DNA of 64,000 nt, taken from NCBI GenBank assembly GCA_010094045.1, contig ML986578.1:558001-622000 (forward strand), written 5' to 3'. Source of the stretch: Lojkania enalia (Eukaryota; Ascomycota; Dothideomycetes; Pleosporales). The notes under the pieces were generated by a model. The model was given only the letters and a program-made list of their open reading frames with translations, was not told the DNA's origin and did no database searches. The position numbers and the translations under genes are program-made. Of the stretch, positions 35,703 through 47,001 are shown piece by piece. The stretch's first letter is position 1. Every line of letters starts with the position of its first letter.

Positions 35703-36887
35703 AGTGGAAAGGAACTGACAGACGTGTATCTAGAGTATCGGGAACACAAGCTGACAAACGCGACAAAACAAGGTGGCGTAGTAGAAGCTAAGCAAATCAG
35801 AATGACAAGATCTATGGATTTAAGTGGGAACTAGAGAGACTGAAGCCGCAAAAAAAGTCCTAAGGCTGAAAGAAGGAGGGATAAAGTGACTGAAATTTGG
35901 GAACTTCTCGCGTTACTTATATTCTATTCCTATTGTCAGTTGGAAGATGCCTACAGTTTATGTGTAAACAGGCCATGATCCACGCGCATCAAGCCTCCTA
36001 TTCATGTCTGTAGACAGAAATGGTATTTTAAAAGAAAGTTCATTGCTTCCAACTAGGTAGAGTCGCATCAGAAAGCTCTTGCTAGCTCCTAGTCAAGCCA
36101 GGACGCATCCAACCCGACATCCCCGTCTTTAGTCTCTTCAATCATTTGTTCTAGACCTCCCTCAGGTTTCAGCTTCTCCCTATACAATAATTTTTAACAG
36201 CCATCAGTCCATGCGGGATGATCAAGCATATATCCATCAGCACGCCACGTCACCCAAACCCGGATTTGTGATGTGGGGCGACGTATAACAAGCACTCTGC
36301 ATTCTGGCCTGGACGTTATGCTTCCTGCAACTAAGGTGCCATCTTCCCCGACAATGCTTGATCTCACCGGTGATTTGGTGTAGATTCCCCGGTAACCCGG
36401 CAACCGCCTAGCTGGGTGGCTGGGTAGTGGCTGAATGGCGTCATATAGTCAAGCCAAGAAGACCTGCAGGAGCGCCCCTAAAGAGGCCGAGCATCACCTT
36501 CCCGAGTTAACATTCTTGGACCCGGCTAGTTCTGTGTATATAGGTAGAGCATCACTATTCCTCTCCCGTCTTGGTATGCTAGCTCAATGATCGCTTCTAA
36601 TAACATGTTCGCTTAGGATTGTCCGGAGAAAGGTCGGGGCTTCATGCGGAGTGTGACACAAGAAACTCGGAGCTCTTGTATCACCTGAACTCGATTCTCG
36701 AGCGAAGTCGTGTACGCGGCATTTGCAATATAGGGAAATTCTGGTGGCGTACCAAAATAGCCGAGAGGCGTGGGTTACCGCACATATGAGCGGGTGGATG
36801 CAGGCGTGACATGGTGCCGAGCTTTTCCTTGCCCAAGATCCTCACCGTTCAAACTTCGGAAGAAGAAACGGCACAGGCAAAACCTCC
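35703..36887. other. Intergenic region containing one candidate small gene
   Basis: The region lies between the two-RRM gene and the LisH/WD40-like gene. The only protein-like sequence I can see is the minus-strand candidate at 36089-36494, listed separately. The rest shows nothing recognisable. Confidence 0.45.
36089..36494 (-). CDS. Candidate small protein, about 94 residues, three exons
   Basis: A chain of minus-strand exons joins in frame: 36494-36464, 36411-36249 and 36179-36089. The first intron (52 bases) has a GTCTTC donor and a CAG acceptor. The second (69 bases) has a weak GTGGCG donor and a TAG acceptor, so its 5' border is uncertain. The product starts MLGLFRGAPA, contains a beta-like basic core (CRVLVIRRPTSQIRVWV) and ends in an acidic tail (KDGDVGLDASWLD). 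The charged, evenly composed C-terminal exon is hard to explain by chance. The frame also reads through the second intron for about 16 protein-like residues before a stop, so the true donor may be elsewhere or the gene may be damaged. I do not recognise the family. Confidence 0.45.
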
Positions 36888-38444
36888 TTAGATGGCTGAC
36901 CAGAAGATTAGTCTTTGGTCAAAGCCGCCACTGAGGAGGAATTCATATGTTGCCTTCGGTTCAATGTCGTCACGAAGTACTCCGCCTCGAATTCCAGTAA
37001 CAAGGCATCGAACCTTTGATCCGGGCTCGTGCCCTGCCTCAAGGCTTGCCACAGGTTTACCTGTACTCACTTCAAATCCCCGCACGATTCCATCATCTGA
37101 GTTCACGTAAATACCAGACCCATCTGGACGCCATGCTAACTTAGGTGTGGAATAGGCGGTTTGAGGTGACATCGTTGTAATATTTAATTTTATGGCGGCT
37201 TCTTCACGATCTTGGTGTAATAGCTCAGCTCCTGTCTGGGATGCTAGCGTAGAAGATGTCATATCCTGAGTGTCAAGAATGGAAGTTCTCATATTACTGG
37301 AGGTGCCAGAGTTTGTCACTGAAGTTGATCGAGGCGGCACAAGCAAGCGTACTACGAGAAGCTTAAGATGCGGTGTGGAGGATGTAGCAACCGCGACCAC
37401 AGAAGGGTCTGATGGACAAATCTGGACATCAGAGGGCGCAAACGAGACCCATGCATTCGATTGCGGCGCAAGATTTTGTTTTCCTCGAAGAAGCATTTCG
37501 AAGTTGCCACTTGCGTGGGAAGGGACCTCATAGTAGTAAAGAAATGTAGAATCCCTTCGCGTTGCCAAAAGAAGAGGTGAATCTGTATCAGGAGACTGGA
37601 TGAATAAGATTGTTTCGGGAATAGTTTGTACTGTTACCGTCGCAAGGAGATTCCCGAGTTGAAGATGGCCGTCATTGTTATTCCTAGTTCGGTACACAAC
37701 AATTCGGGAATCCCAACCCGCGCTTGCGACGATACTCGATTCTAATTTCGGCCATCCAGTGATTTTTACAAGATATTTTGTATGGTCTTTTCGCTCGTCT
37801 CGAACCTGCTCTGTTGCTGTATCAAAGAGAACAAGTTTGCCAGACATAGATCCAGCCAATAGGTATCTAGATTTTAGGACAAATATGTCCAAAATAGGCG
37901 AATCCTGGAGGCTAGAATATGACCGAAGCAATGTAAAGGATGGTGAGTCCGGGTCAATCAGATTTAACCGTCGATCGGCTGTAGTGGTGACAATGCACCG
38001 CCTTGGTTCTGCGGATGTAGGAAGAATTAAATCCAAAAAGTGAACACTGAGGATATTGGACTTCGTTGGGAGTGTGTCTAATATCAAGGGGATAGATGGA
38101 GCTGTAGGTGTGAGCAAAGAATAGATGGAGGCATAAATGGACGACAGACCTGGATTCTTCCAAGCGTGAGTTTGGTCTTCAATACCTAGCTTCTCAAATC
38201 TGAGGCTCATGTCGAAAGTCTCCTTTTCCTGAAGTATTTGCTCGATCGTGACAGCGCTACTAGATGTTGCCCCGGCGTCTGCTGAAAGGCGTGCTTCTTT
38301 CACAAAGCTAGCCAAAGTCTACAGAAGCTGTTACCGACATCGTTGCCTATGTCCTTACTCACGATAGCCAACACGTACCTCGTAGTATCCGTTCGCTCTC
38401 AAGAATCGAGCCACTAACTCTGCGGCTGAAGGAAGTATGGCCAT
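36888..38444 (-). CDS. LisH-motif protein with WD40-like repeats, two exons
   Basis: Exon 1 (38444-38379) and exon 2 (38318-36888) join across a 60-base intron to 498 residues. The junction creates a clear LisH motif (ELVARFLRANGYYE|TLASFVKEA, about residues 9-31), a dimerisation helix pair common at the N-terminus of WD40 proteins. The rest is beta-rich with WD-like strands: GSMSGKLVLFD, ASAGWDSRIVVYR, PKLAWRPDGSGIYVNSDDGIVRGFEV and a terminal LLSGGFDQRLIFW. It is probably a seven-bladed propeller that acts as a scaffold in a complex. Which complex cannot be told from sequence. The gene is divergent from the MYND-SET gene, with 423 bases between start codons. Confidence 0.85.
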
Positions 38445-38867
38445 TTACAAGGGTATAGTAAGGTCGGGTGCGGTATAAGACAACCTTACAAGTAATTCTA
38501 GGGAATAAGCAACAAGGACGCCGGCAATGGGTCGTGAGACTAACACGCCTATCGAATAGACGCAAGTATATGTTCTGAAAGTGGTGAGAAACAGGAAATT
38601 TCGTCTTCAATGTCATCAAGATTTGCCGTTCGGCGATAGAGCCTAGTGCGGACCTTATTTCCGGCCCACCCAAAATCTTCGCGTACCCAGAATTTCTCTT
38701 ACCCGCATGATAATCCATTTAACAACATCGATTTAGCTCTTAGAAAGAGCAGGCAACGACGCTTACTTCTCTCACCGCCCGAATCCTTAATCAGTCCAAG
38801 GTATACCTTTGCGGTTGAAAATGGAAACTGCTATCCTATAAGGCCCATAAAATAAATAAGCTGCACA
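38445..38867. promoter_or_regulatory. Shared divergent promoter region
   Basis: The 423 bases between the start codons of the LisH/WD40-like gene (minus) and the MYND-SET gene (plus) must serve both genes. Short open frames inside it show no coding features. No individual factor site is assigned. Confidence 0.5.
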
Positions 38868-40895
38868 ATGGATGTAAGGGCAGCATAAAGAATTCCTCAC
38901 CTCAGCCGAGACTGACTGAGAACAGCCCCTAGATACTCACGTGAATAAGATCTTGCACGAGAGACTCGCTGAACTTAAAGAAGTACAAGCTAATCTAGCC
39001 GATCATCCATATAGCATACCAATTCGGCTTCGGCTAGCAGTCGTATATAGAAAACTCGGATATCCGGATCTCGCTGTGGGTGACGCGTACAAAGCATTAC
39101 TACTAGTTGATGAAGTAATCCAAGAAGGTGAATATCATGATAGAGCATTAGGCGCAGCGCAGAATGATATTAGCTCTGGGAGGGCATTTGATTCTGCCGA
39201 GGAAATCCATTCATCTTATGACTACGGCCAGAGAGTAGACTGCTGTTGCCAGCAGATTTCTTCGACCAAGGTTGAGATCGATGAGGCAGAAGTCGCTAGA
39301 TGGTCTAAGATTTGCTGGCCGAAATCAGCGTACGCACCTCCAGACAACCCCCAGTTTCTTATTCTCTTCTAATGTAACATCCACGGGCTAATTCTAACCA
39401 GATATGCAATACTTATTGGTGGTCTTATAGATTGCGGTTGTCTTAGAAGTGCCTTCGATTATAATTCTCGAGCAACAACAGCTTTTCCCAAAACTTTACT
39501 ATTTACTACCTATCAGAAAGTCTTGAATCAAAAATTACGCTCATACTTCGAAGCTGAAGGAGAAGATCTCGAAGAGATAGATGTTCAAGAATACCCTGAT
39601 AAGGGTTTTGTCCGCCGAGAGCTTTACCCTTGGAACAAACACGAACCTGATAGATTTTCCTCCGAGAGCCTGGAGTTTCTCAATGGTGAGATGCAAGCAG
39701 TTGCTCCCAAGTTAGAAGTAAAGATTTCCAACCTACCGATTCTAACTTCGACTAGTGTAACTACAAGGTAAGCGCATCACCTTCTCCTTAACGAGGCTTA
39801 CAAAGCCTACCCTGTAAAGGGTTTTGTTCTAATACTTACAACCATTTTCATAGTGTACCAATAGGTCTTAATGATCAAATACACTACGTCAAACAGCTAG
39901 GGGTTTTCGCTAAAGAGCGAATTTCTCCTGGCGAACTCATTCTACAGGAGAAATCCCTCTTAACCTCAGTATCGCGACTTCACGACTTGTACTGCGACGC
40001 TTGCAGCGCTTCATTACCAGAGCTAGGAGAGCTGAACGCAGCGAATTCCCCCATAACTTGTGAAGATTGTAACGAGGTGTTTTTCTGCAGTGTTGCATGT
40101 CAAGATTCGGCGCAAGCTATGTACCATCCATCCCTTTGTGGCTTGACTATCGAGGAGAAGGTTCCCGCAAGCGAAGCTGCGGATTCATTGTATACATTGC
40201 TTCTTGTTCGCTCCATGGCACTTGCAGAAACTCAAGACCTCCATCCTCTCGAGTTGAGAGAAGTCCGGTATGTCTGGGGTGATTATCATGGGCACGACTT
40301 AGACACCATATGGAAGACGGACTCTAAAGGTTCACTTGCGGATCCTTTCGGATCTGTTCCACGAACCCTTCCATTCTCTTTTACTGGCAACATTATAATG
40401 CCTCTCCACGTATTAGAAAAGATGGATATTAATATATTTGAGCAAAGTGATCGATATGACACATGGGTATTCAACACGCTGTATGCAAAGTTTAGAGGTA
40501 GGTTTCTTCGGATGTATTTGTACCGATTGTTTTGCTAATTCATTAAAGGCACCGCATCCGCGCGACAGGGCCCAGACGGACGACCAGAACTTGGAGCCGT
40601 ACATCCAATGTGGTGCTTAGCAAATCATTCATGTGACCCAAACGTAACCTGGGAATGGCAGGGAAATATTAAGTTTTGGGCTAAGGGAACGTTGGTGGAT
40701 TGGAAGGGTAGAGGCCCTACCGCTAGAGCAGGACTTCATATAGGAGAGGAGGTTCTCAGTCACTATTGTGATATCCGACTCCCTTTTAAAGAGAGACGGG
40801 AGTGGGCAGTGGGGGCTCTTGGGGGACAGTGTATGTGTCCGAGGTGTGTGTGGGAAGAGGCCGAAGAAGTGCGTATGGCGGATACTACAGAATGA
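38868..40895 (+). CDS. MYND-SET domain protein (SMYD-like lysine methyltransferase), five exons
   Basis: Exons 38868-38873, 38926-39353, 39402-39767, 39854-40497 and 40549-40895 join in frame to 596 residues. The first exon is only 6 bases (Met-Asp). It is inferred because the second exon is closed upstream by a stop and has no suitable ATG, while GAT|GTAAGG and a CAG acceptor restore the frame. The N-terminal part is helical and TPR-like (RLRLAVVYRKLGYPDLAVGDAYKALLL). A split SET domain begins at VKQLGVFAKERISPGELILQ. A MYND-type zinc finger follows (CDAC, CEDC, FFCSVACQ, YHPSLC). The SET core NHSCDPNV and the YCD strand come next, and CMCPRC forms the post-SET cysteine cluster. The product should transfer methyl groups from SAM to a lysine of a protein; targets in fungi of this subgroup are not known. 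Confidence 0.9.
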
Positions 40896-41630
40896 CCAAA
40901 ACGTACTAGGATATCCGCCGCGATGAAGTTTGCTAGGGCGCAGTATATCTATTGCTAGAGCGGAATTCGCTTCCCTTAAGAGTCCCAATACCTAACTAAG
41001 CCTAATGGATCCTCAAACCATACCATCTGCTCCCCCTGCTCCCGTCGCTGTCGAAAACTTGATCACTAAAGGATCAATTGTATAATTAGCATTGCAAAAG
41101 TTCTTTGTGAGTGAAATGAAAGAAGCTAGTATGACTGCTTTCTTTGACGCCAATCCGAGACTACCATTTCTATTTACTATTAATTAACAGGCTATGGCAT
41201 GTTATTTGTTATAAGCAAGATGCTCTTCAGACTAGCTACTATAGTCGAGCTAAGCATTACTACTCATTTAAAAACACGTTTCATTCTTCTGTTTGTTGTC
41301 CGCCGAGATGGTTTGGATTGTCGTGCGTAGAGAGCCTCACTTTTTTAGGACGAAACAAGAGCATACTTACATCATACTACAGAGTTAACTGCACCAGAAT
41401 TCTCGTTTCAGCTTTCATATTTGCTTGACAAATGTAAATGGACAAAATCTATTGTGCTGACTGTTGCATGTGCATGACTCGACATATTCACCTCTCCCTA
41501 CTTTCTACTTTGGTAGTAAGTGTGACATCCAATAGTTCAAGGTTATTTAGACGTAAGAAAATGCAAAGCGACATTCTAGACATACTACCGCCTTTTTGAG
41601 ACGTGGGGTTTTTTAAGCCGTATCGCGTAA

Positions 41631-41921
41631 ACGTACTTCTTTCGGTCTTGGTCTCACCGTAGCTACTTGGGGATCCGTCCGGTACCAATCTTTAGAGGTC
41701 CACTGGGCGAAGATATCGGGTCCGCATTTGCCGAATGCAAGAACAATCCACAAATCATCCGCCTAGATGCGCTCGTACAACGTAGGATGAGCAGCATCCA
41801 AGAAATTTTAAAAATCGAGCACATGACTCGTTCTCCACCCAGGAGAGCTAGCTGCATACTGACACCGTACGACTTTAATAGTATTATTAGGCAATTTAAA
41901 TACGCGAACTCCCCCGAGTGA
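41631..41921 (+). other. Possible coding fragment
   Basis: A frame open from 41631 to a stop at 41919-41921 reads with balanced composition (PIFRGPLGEDIGSAFAE, RLDALVQRRMSSIQEILKIE). There is no ATG near its start and no recognised family. It may be the last exon of a lost gene or chance; the opposite strand is also open here. Confidence 0.25.
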
Positions 41922-42376
41922 AGTTTTTGTTTCTTACAGCGATGACAATAGAAAAATTCAAATTGCCCTCCGATTGAATTGTTCAAGAGAATAGGTTATT
42001 CATTGAGCCGACTCTATTCTCCATCCCAGTAAAATGAGAGTCTGAAGAGTAACTTTACCATCAACCCTTGCCGCACAAGCCGCCAAGTCGAAACAGCACT
42101 GAGGTTAATCGCGAGATCTGCTAATATCGGTGTGTTCCATTTGATGTGGCCTGCATGCGTCTTAATCTTTACCGGACAACATCGTACCATTCGCGTGGAC
42201 CTCGGCCTCTTCTAGAGATCTGGGTGGCGCTGGTGATGCGATTGCGGCGAAGCCAATTCCCTAAATCCCGATTTGGCGATAAGTGAGCGAGAAGTTTAAT
42301 CGTATAGATGAAAATCGCCTTCGGTAATTCCATGTCAAATCACAATTGCCTTGACTAATAGAATATCGCATTATGA

Positions 42377-42778
42377 CATACGATTAGATCTAAGAAACTT
42401 GGAATCCTAGGGGTGACACTCATTTTACAAACGAGATCGTCTTCAAACTTTAGCTATAGTCCTACCGCGTTTCAATCTTTTGGAAATAATTTAGTAGCGG
42501 CTGGATTTGAAGAAGGATCGGACAGTGCCTTTGGCCATTTTGAAGTTAATATGTCAATGAGACTGGGTTGAATCTGGGGCAAATGGATTGATCGACGCCA
42601 GCAATGCGACACGCGCAATGCGGCATTTAAGTGGTCTGATATCGAACGGGAAGCATGTCTTGTCGGTTCGCTCCGAACCGTGGATCGCTACTTTAACCGC
42701 GATAAGCCCATTATTAGCATGTTGCGACATCATCTAGAAGCGCTACTTGGAAAGGAGGCTCCACAGAATCTGCTCTGA
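42377..42778 (+). pseudogene. Protein-like frame broken by one TGA
   Basis: A single frame runs for 64 codons from 42377 to a TGA at 42569-42571. It then continues in the same frame for 68 codons to a TGA at 42776-42778. Both halves look like real protein: AAGFEEGSDSAFGHFEVN before the stop, and KWSDIEREACLVGSLRTVDR plus ISMLRHHLEALLGKEAP after it. The break sits in RLG-stop-IWGKW; a C-to-T change of CGA would produce it. No intron border removes the stop. I do not recognise the family. A decayed gene or mobile-element fragment is the best reading. Confidence 0.4.
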
Positions 42779-45061
42779 CAGTTAATGTGGTATTGATAAG
42801 AGCGACAGGCTTTGTCGGTCGAATTTAAGGGCGCTGTCCGTAACAGAGGCTGAAGAAGCACTTACCATGAACCTGTGACTTCTATTTGTGTATGTATCTT
42901 TCCTTATTCCGTTGTTTGTTAGATAGAAAATATGCGACATGAGGCCGGAGTACTGAGGTCCTATATTACAATTTCTCCCACGTACGGGAATATTCATTCC
43001 CAAGGAGCTGTATGATCTGTCCCATGAGGAATTCGTCTAGGGAAGAAACATGGAATGTCCATTCTCGAAGGCTATTTGATAATTGAGACCTCAAAATTGC
43101 TGGAAACAATTTCAGACATTCTCAAATTTGCGATATGGGCGTATAGACTCGAGCTATAAATATCCGCTTATCCGGCCCATTACAGTATTTCATAAGTGTC
43201 TGGATACCGCCAGTATTAGCCAATCATGGAAAGATCCATCGTCATCCTCATTTATTCACTCTATCTGACCAAAGACCACACACTTCCACGAACCTAGATA
43301 GCCCTCTCAGTCCTAGTCATCCACCTTTATATGAATGATTCAACACCTATGCCGCTGTTTAGATATCCATTTAAACGTCTTCGGAATCATGTTGTAGACA
43401 CGTCCCATCGATGTTTACTCGTATATATCACTGAACTTTTCTCGATCCTCTGAGGTCCACTATAGCGATAATCTCTCCACTCTATTTGCCAACGAGCCTC
43501 GTACCGTCCATCTTAAATCTGTTTGCACCGAAAACCGATGAAGCGGACAATTGGTCTCTGTTGAACCATCTTCCATAGTTTCATTCCTCCACAAATTTTA
43601 TGGCGCGATATTTTTACAGGTTATCTCAATCGCTTCACTTCCTAAACCGCCTGTCGTATACGATGCCGACTTGGCTGACCGAACGGTGGGGGTGTCGGAT
43701 ACAAATTATGAAGGCTAGGATGCTATATCATAGGCTAGGAAGTAACTTGTGATCACAGAACAATGCGAAGCCCGTTGTATAATACCGCGGGGGCCGGCTA
43801 TGTGAACTTCTACCGCCTCCATTCAGTGCTGTGAAATCATGTAGCACATATCAACACCACTTGAGCTCCATATAGATGCCCGTTAAGCGACGGAACCAAG
43901 TGACACCTTGTACAACCTTCGGTCAGCGCTTCGTCAGACCACTCTCTCAGCTGGGACCTGAGCTCAGAGCCTTAAGATACCTTAAGCCTTCGATCACACC
44001 TTCATAAAGGCTCCTACACTTACCGTATAACCAGATAACAGTCCCCAAAGCTCCGATACTCAACACGCGACTACTGAATTAATGGCGAACCTCCACTTTC
44101 ATAATTAGTTCACTTCGTGAGGGGAGATTACAACCTCGTAGATGCTCCATTGCCATCCCCTCCATCCATCCTAGTTTCTAATCGAGGTCAAGCGCACCTT
44201 AAATTCATTACCGAACCTACATTCAGTAGTGAGTAACAGTACATGAAAGCATTAACCCATCAACGGAAGCTAGCAAACGCCTCTAAAGAATACCGTCTCC
44301 ATCCATTCAATCACCAAGACCGCCGAAACCAACCCGCTTCCTTTCCCCTACCACCACAATCATTGCGCATCTACATGCTCTCCCCTCTGTGTTGAGCCGC
44401 TGACTTAATCACTAACTGAACCATTCAGCGGACTCCATCTCCTACCCACAATTGATCTTTCGCTCCCCGGTCCTCTTCCAACGACGACCCAACCCTCGGC
44501 ACCAATACTTCTCCCACAGCTCACCCATTCGTATCCAGCGACATTCTGCTAGCCTAGAACAACATGACTACTCCTTCGGCATACTATCAAGAGCAAGCAG
44601 AACTTTCAAATTGGCTATCTTTCTGGCAGTAGGTCTTCGTTAGAGCGACTTTTCCGCGCTCAGGACATGGGAGTTACACGTCGCGTAATAGTTGCGACAT
44701 ACAAAAGGGTATACAGTGCTAGGAAAATGCACGGGTGGCATACCTACTCATCGCCTATACTGCATGAGGACAAAAACAGGTTAGATTCCTCTCCGCCCTC
44801 CCGCGGTCGGTTAGGAGCTGGCTGTTTAAATAAGCTTAGAAATACAGCATATATAAGGGTAAAATCTAGTATAGGGGTGGTTTCACGGAAAACGGTATCA
44901 CTAGAAGACTACGACGGGGAGCTTTAAAGCAAGTAAAAGAGGTAGACAATTACAAGCAATATAATGCGATTCAACTGTCCATCGGCGGCACCCAGAATGA
45001 TACTCTGCCCGAATCCTAATATCTCGCGCATACACATTGATCTTACATGCCAAGCTCAGGC

Positions 45062-46807
45062 TCAGAATACAAATGTTCTTGCATACTTCTTCTCCTCTGC
45101 ATCCCACTCCTCCTTCAACATCTTCCTCCTTAGTTTATGTAACCGCTCAACAACACCCTCCTCCTCATCCTCCAAGTCTTGGACTTTACTCTTCAATTCC
45201 TTAGTACCCCATATCTTCCATAGCAGACCTGTCAAGCCTCCACTCGTGGCCTTATCCCTCTTCTCCCTTGCCTCTGCCGCTAAGAATGTCATAATCTTTC
45301 CCCAGGACTCTAGCCCGACTTCCTCGCACGTTTGACACTTCTTCCTGAGCGCAGCGTCTAGGGCAACGATGTCGAAACGTTGTGCGGTTGTGCTGTTGGA
45401 TACCGCTTCCCGAATCCAGTTTAGCGCTTGGAGACGTTGGGTAGAGGAGCCGGCGGTTGCGAAGAGGATCTCACCGATGTAGTTCTTTAACACTGCTTCA
45501 TCACACATCTCTTCTTCACGACGGAGCAGCGGCTCGTCCCCGGTAGGCGGTAAGGGAGGGTATGGATATTTGTCAAAGTAGTTGAGGAAAACACCCATTA
45601 CGCTGTAATCTCGTGGGATTCTTGGTTCTGAATAAGGTGCAATGTCCGCGGAAAGGCGTGCTCGAAGGACCGAGATGTATACGGGAAGAGCCGCTTTGAT
45701 ATTGCTGTTGGAGGCTAAATGTGTTGCGAGGCTAGTCGCGGCGTAGACTAGGTTCGGCGTGATAGTCTCCTTTGGAGCTGTGGAAGAAAGCACTGAAGTT
45801 TTTGGATCTATAACAGATGCAGGATCGTTCGTTGGGAGCCCAGCGATGGCAATGTCGAGGCCCCAGCGGTACATTTCTTCAGCAGAGTCGGCCAGCTTCT
45901 TGAAGCTTAGCCAGTCTGCATATGCAAGGGCTGCTTGAAGCTTCTGAGATGTTGTAAAGCCCTTAGATGTGAGTATCTTGAGATAAAAAGTCTCGGGTGG
46001 TTCAGTAACAGGTCGCTGCTCATCTTCAGGCGGTGGTAGTGGCATTCCGGGCAAAGTTGCCTTTGGTCGCGGATTCGAGGGCGATGCAATGAATTCTGGT
46101 GACCATATGTTACGTCTCCGGCTGTCCGTCACCCAGCCTTCCATCCGTTCTGCGGCGGCTCCCATACCCATTAAGACTTCCCAGTATCCCTGCTGCCATT
46201 CTCTGCTCTTTGCGGTGACGTCGAACCCTGCCTTCCCCACGCCCGGAACTAAGATACCTCCCTCGTCTTGTTCGAAAATACCCTCGCCATCTTTTTTGGG
46301 GTCTTCTAGCCGTTTCAAAACCTTTTCGAATTCGGAATAGATTCGGGCGTAGTTGGGGAACGCTTGATCCTCGTTGTTCTCCGGCACTTGCCACCATTTG
46401 GCTCTCCTGAATCTGAGCCGTGAGATTATACTCCATTCATATGGCGATGGGAACCGCCGCTCTTGTCTCTCGCTCAGAAAGAAAAAGCATACAAGGGTGA
46501 GCCAAGTAGACCACATGAATATCACCACCGTGTAATAGGCGGTGAGGTGTGCTGTGCGCTTGATGAACTTCTTCTGACTTGCGCTGATGCTAAGGAACCG
46601 AGGTATTTGGCCATTGGCAAGGTACTGTATCGGGGAATTGAGAAAAGGGAGCTGTGGGCGTAGAGAAGCCTGCGAGAGGATGAGCAGTCGCGGGGGTCTG
46701 TGGGAAAATTGGCGGGGAACTGGCGCTTCGACAAGGCTACCATTTGGAGGTCTGAAGATGCGTTTGGCAAGATGTATTCGGATAATAGGGAAATTCGCGG
46801 GCCGCAT
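45062..46807 (-). CDS. Mitochondrial membrane protein with TPR-like helices (possibly Mgr3-like)
   Basis: A single-exon gene of 581 residues. The N-terminus is rich in Arg and lacks acidic residues for about 70 positions (MRPANFPIIRIHLAKRIFRPP...), which fits a mitochondrial presequence. One hydrophobic segment lies at about residues 88-112 (TAYYTVVIFMWSTWLTLVCFFF). The rest is a soluble, helix-rich domain with TPR-like spacing (LQAALAYADWLSFKKLADSAEEMYRWGLDIA; NLVYAATSLATHLASNSNIKAALPVYISVL) and a basic coiled-coil-like C-terminus. This plan, one membrane segment near the N-terminus plus TPR-like repeats, resembles Mgr3, an adaptor of the i-AAA protease in yeast; that is an inference from architecture only. 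Databases often mislabel such proteins as maltose permease, which this is not. It is divergent from the NOP6-like gene, 194 bases apart. Confidence 0.82.
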   Translation of the reverse strand: MRPANFPIIRIHLAKRIFRPPNGSLVEAPVPRQFSHRPPRLLILSQASLRPQLPFLNSPIQYLANGQIPRFLSISASQKKFIKRTAHLTAYYTVVIFMWSTWLTLVCFFFLSERQERRFPSPYEWSIISRLRFRRAKWWQVPENNEDQAFPNYARIYSEFEKVLKRLEDPKKDGEGIFEQDEGGILVPGVGKAGFDVTAKSREWQQGYWEVLMGMGAAAERMEGWVTDSRRRNIWSPEFIASPSNPRPKATLPGMPLPPPEDEQRPVTEPPETFYLKILTSKGFTTSQKLQAALAYADWLSFKKLADSAEEMYRWGLDIAIAGLPTNDPASVIDPKTSVLSSTAPKETITPNLVYAATSLATHLASNSNIKAALPVYISVLRARLSADIAPYSEPRIPRDYSVMGVFLNYFDKYPYPPLPPTGDEPLLRREEEMCDEAVLKNYIGEILFATAGSSTQRLQALNWIREAVSNSTTAQRFDIVALDAALRKKCQTCEEVGLESWGKIMTFLAAEAREKRDKATSGGLTGLLWKIWGTKELKSKVQDLEDEEEGVVERLHKLRRKMLKEEWDAEEKKYARTFVF

Positions 46808-47001
46808 TGCAATTGATCCTTCACTAGTGAATGCGATTCGAGGGAGAGCACGATTCTAAAGTGAACTGAACTTACGCCAAGCCGGGATCTAGCTCACCGC
46901 CTTGGCTGTCTGGCAGAAAAGTTGGAATTTCAAGTGCAACTTCCTCACCACAATTAACAGCATCTGTCACTACTCTCATAGACGCTGCGAACTCCCTCTC
47001 A
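46808..47001. promoter_or_regulatory. Short divergent promoter region
   Basis: Only 194 bases separate the start codons of the mitochondrial membrane protein (minus) and the NOP6-like gene (plus), so both must use overlapping control sequence. No factor site is assigned. Confidence 0.5.

Larger units (their letters stand above)
40896..45061. other. Gene-poor region with decayed coding sequence, 4.2 kb
   Basis: No intact gene recognised. Two protein-like stretches on the plus strand (41631-41921 and 42377-42778) are listed separately. The rest, including 43-44.6 kb, shows nothing I can support. Confidence 0.45.
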
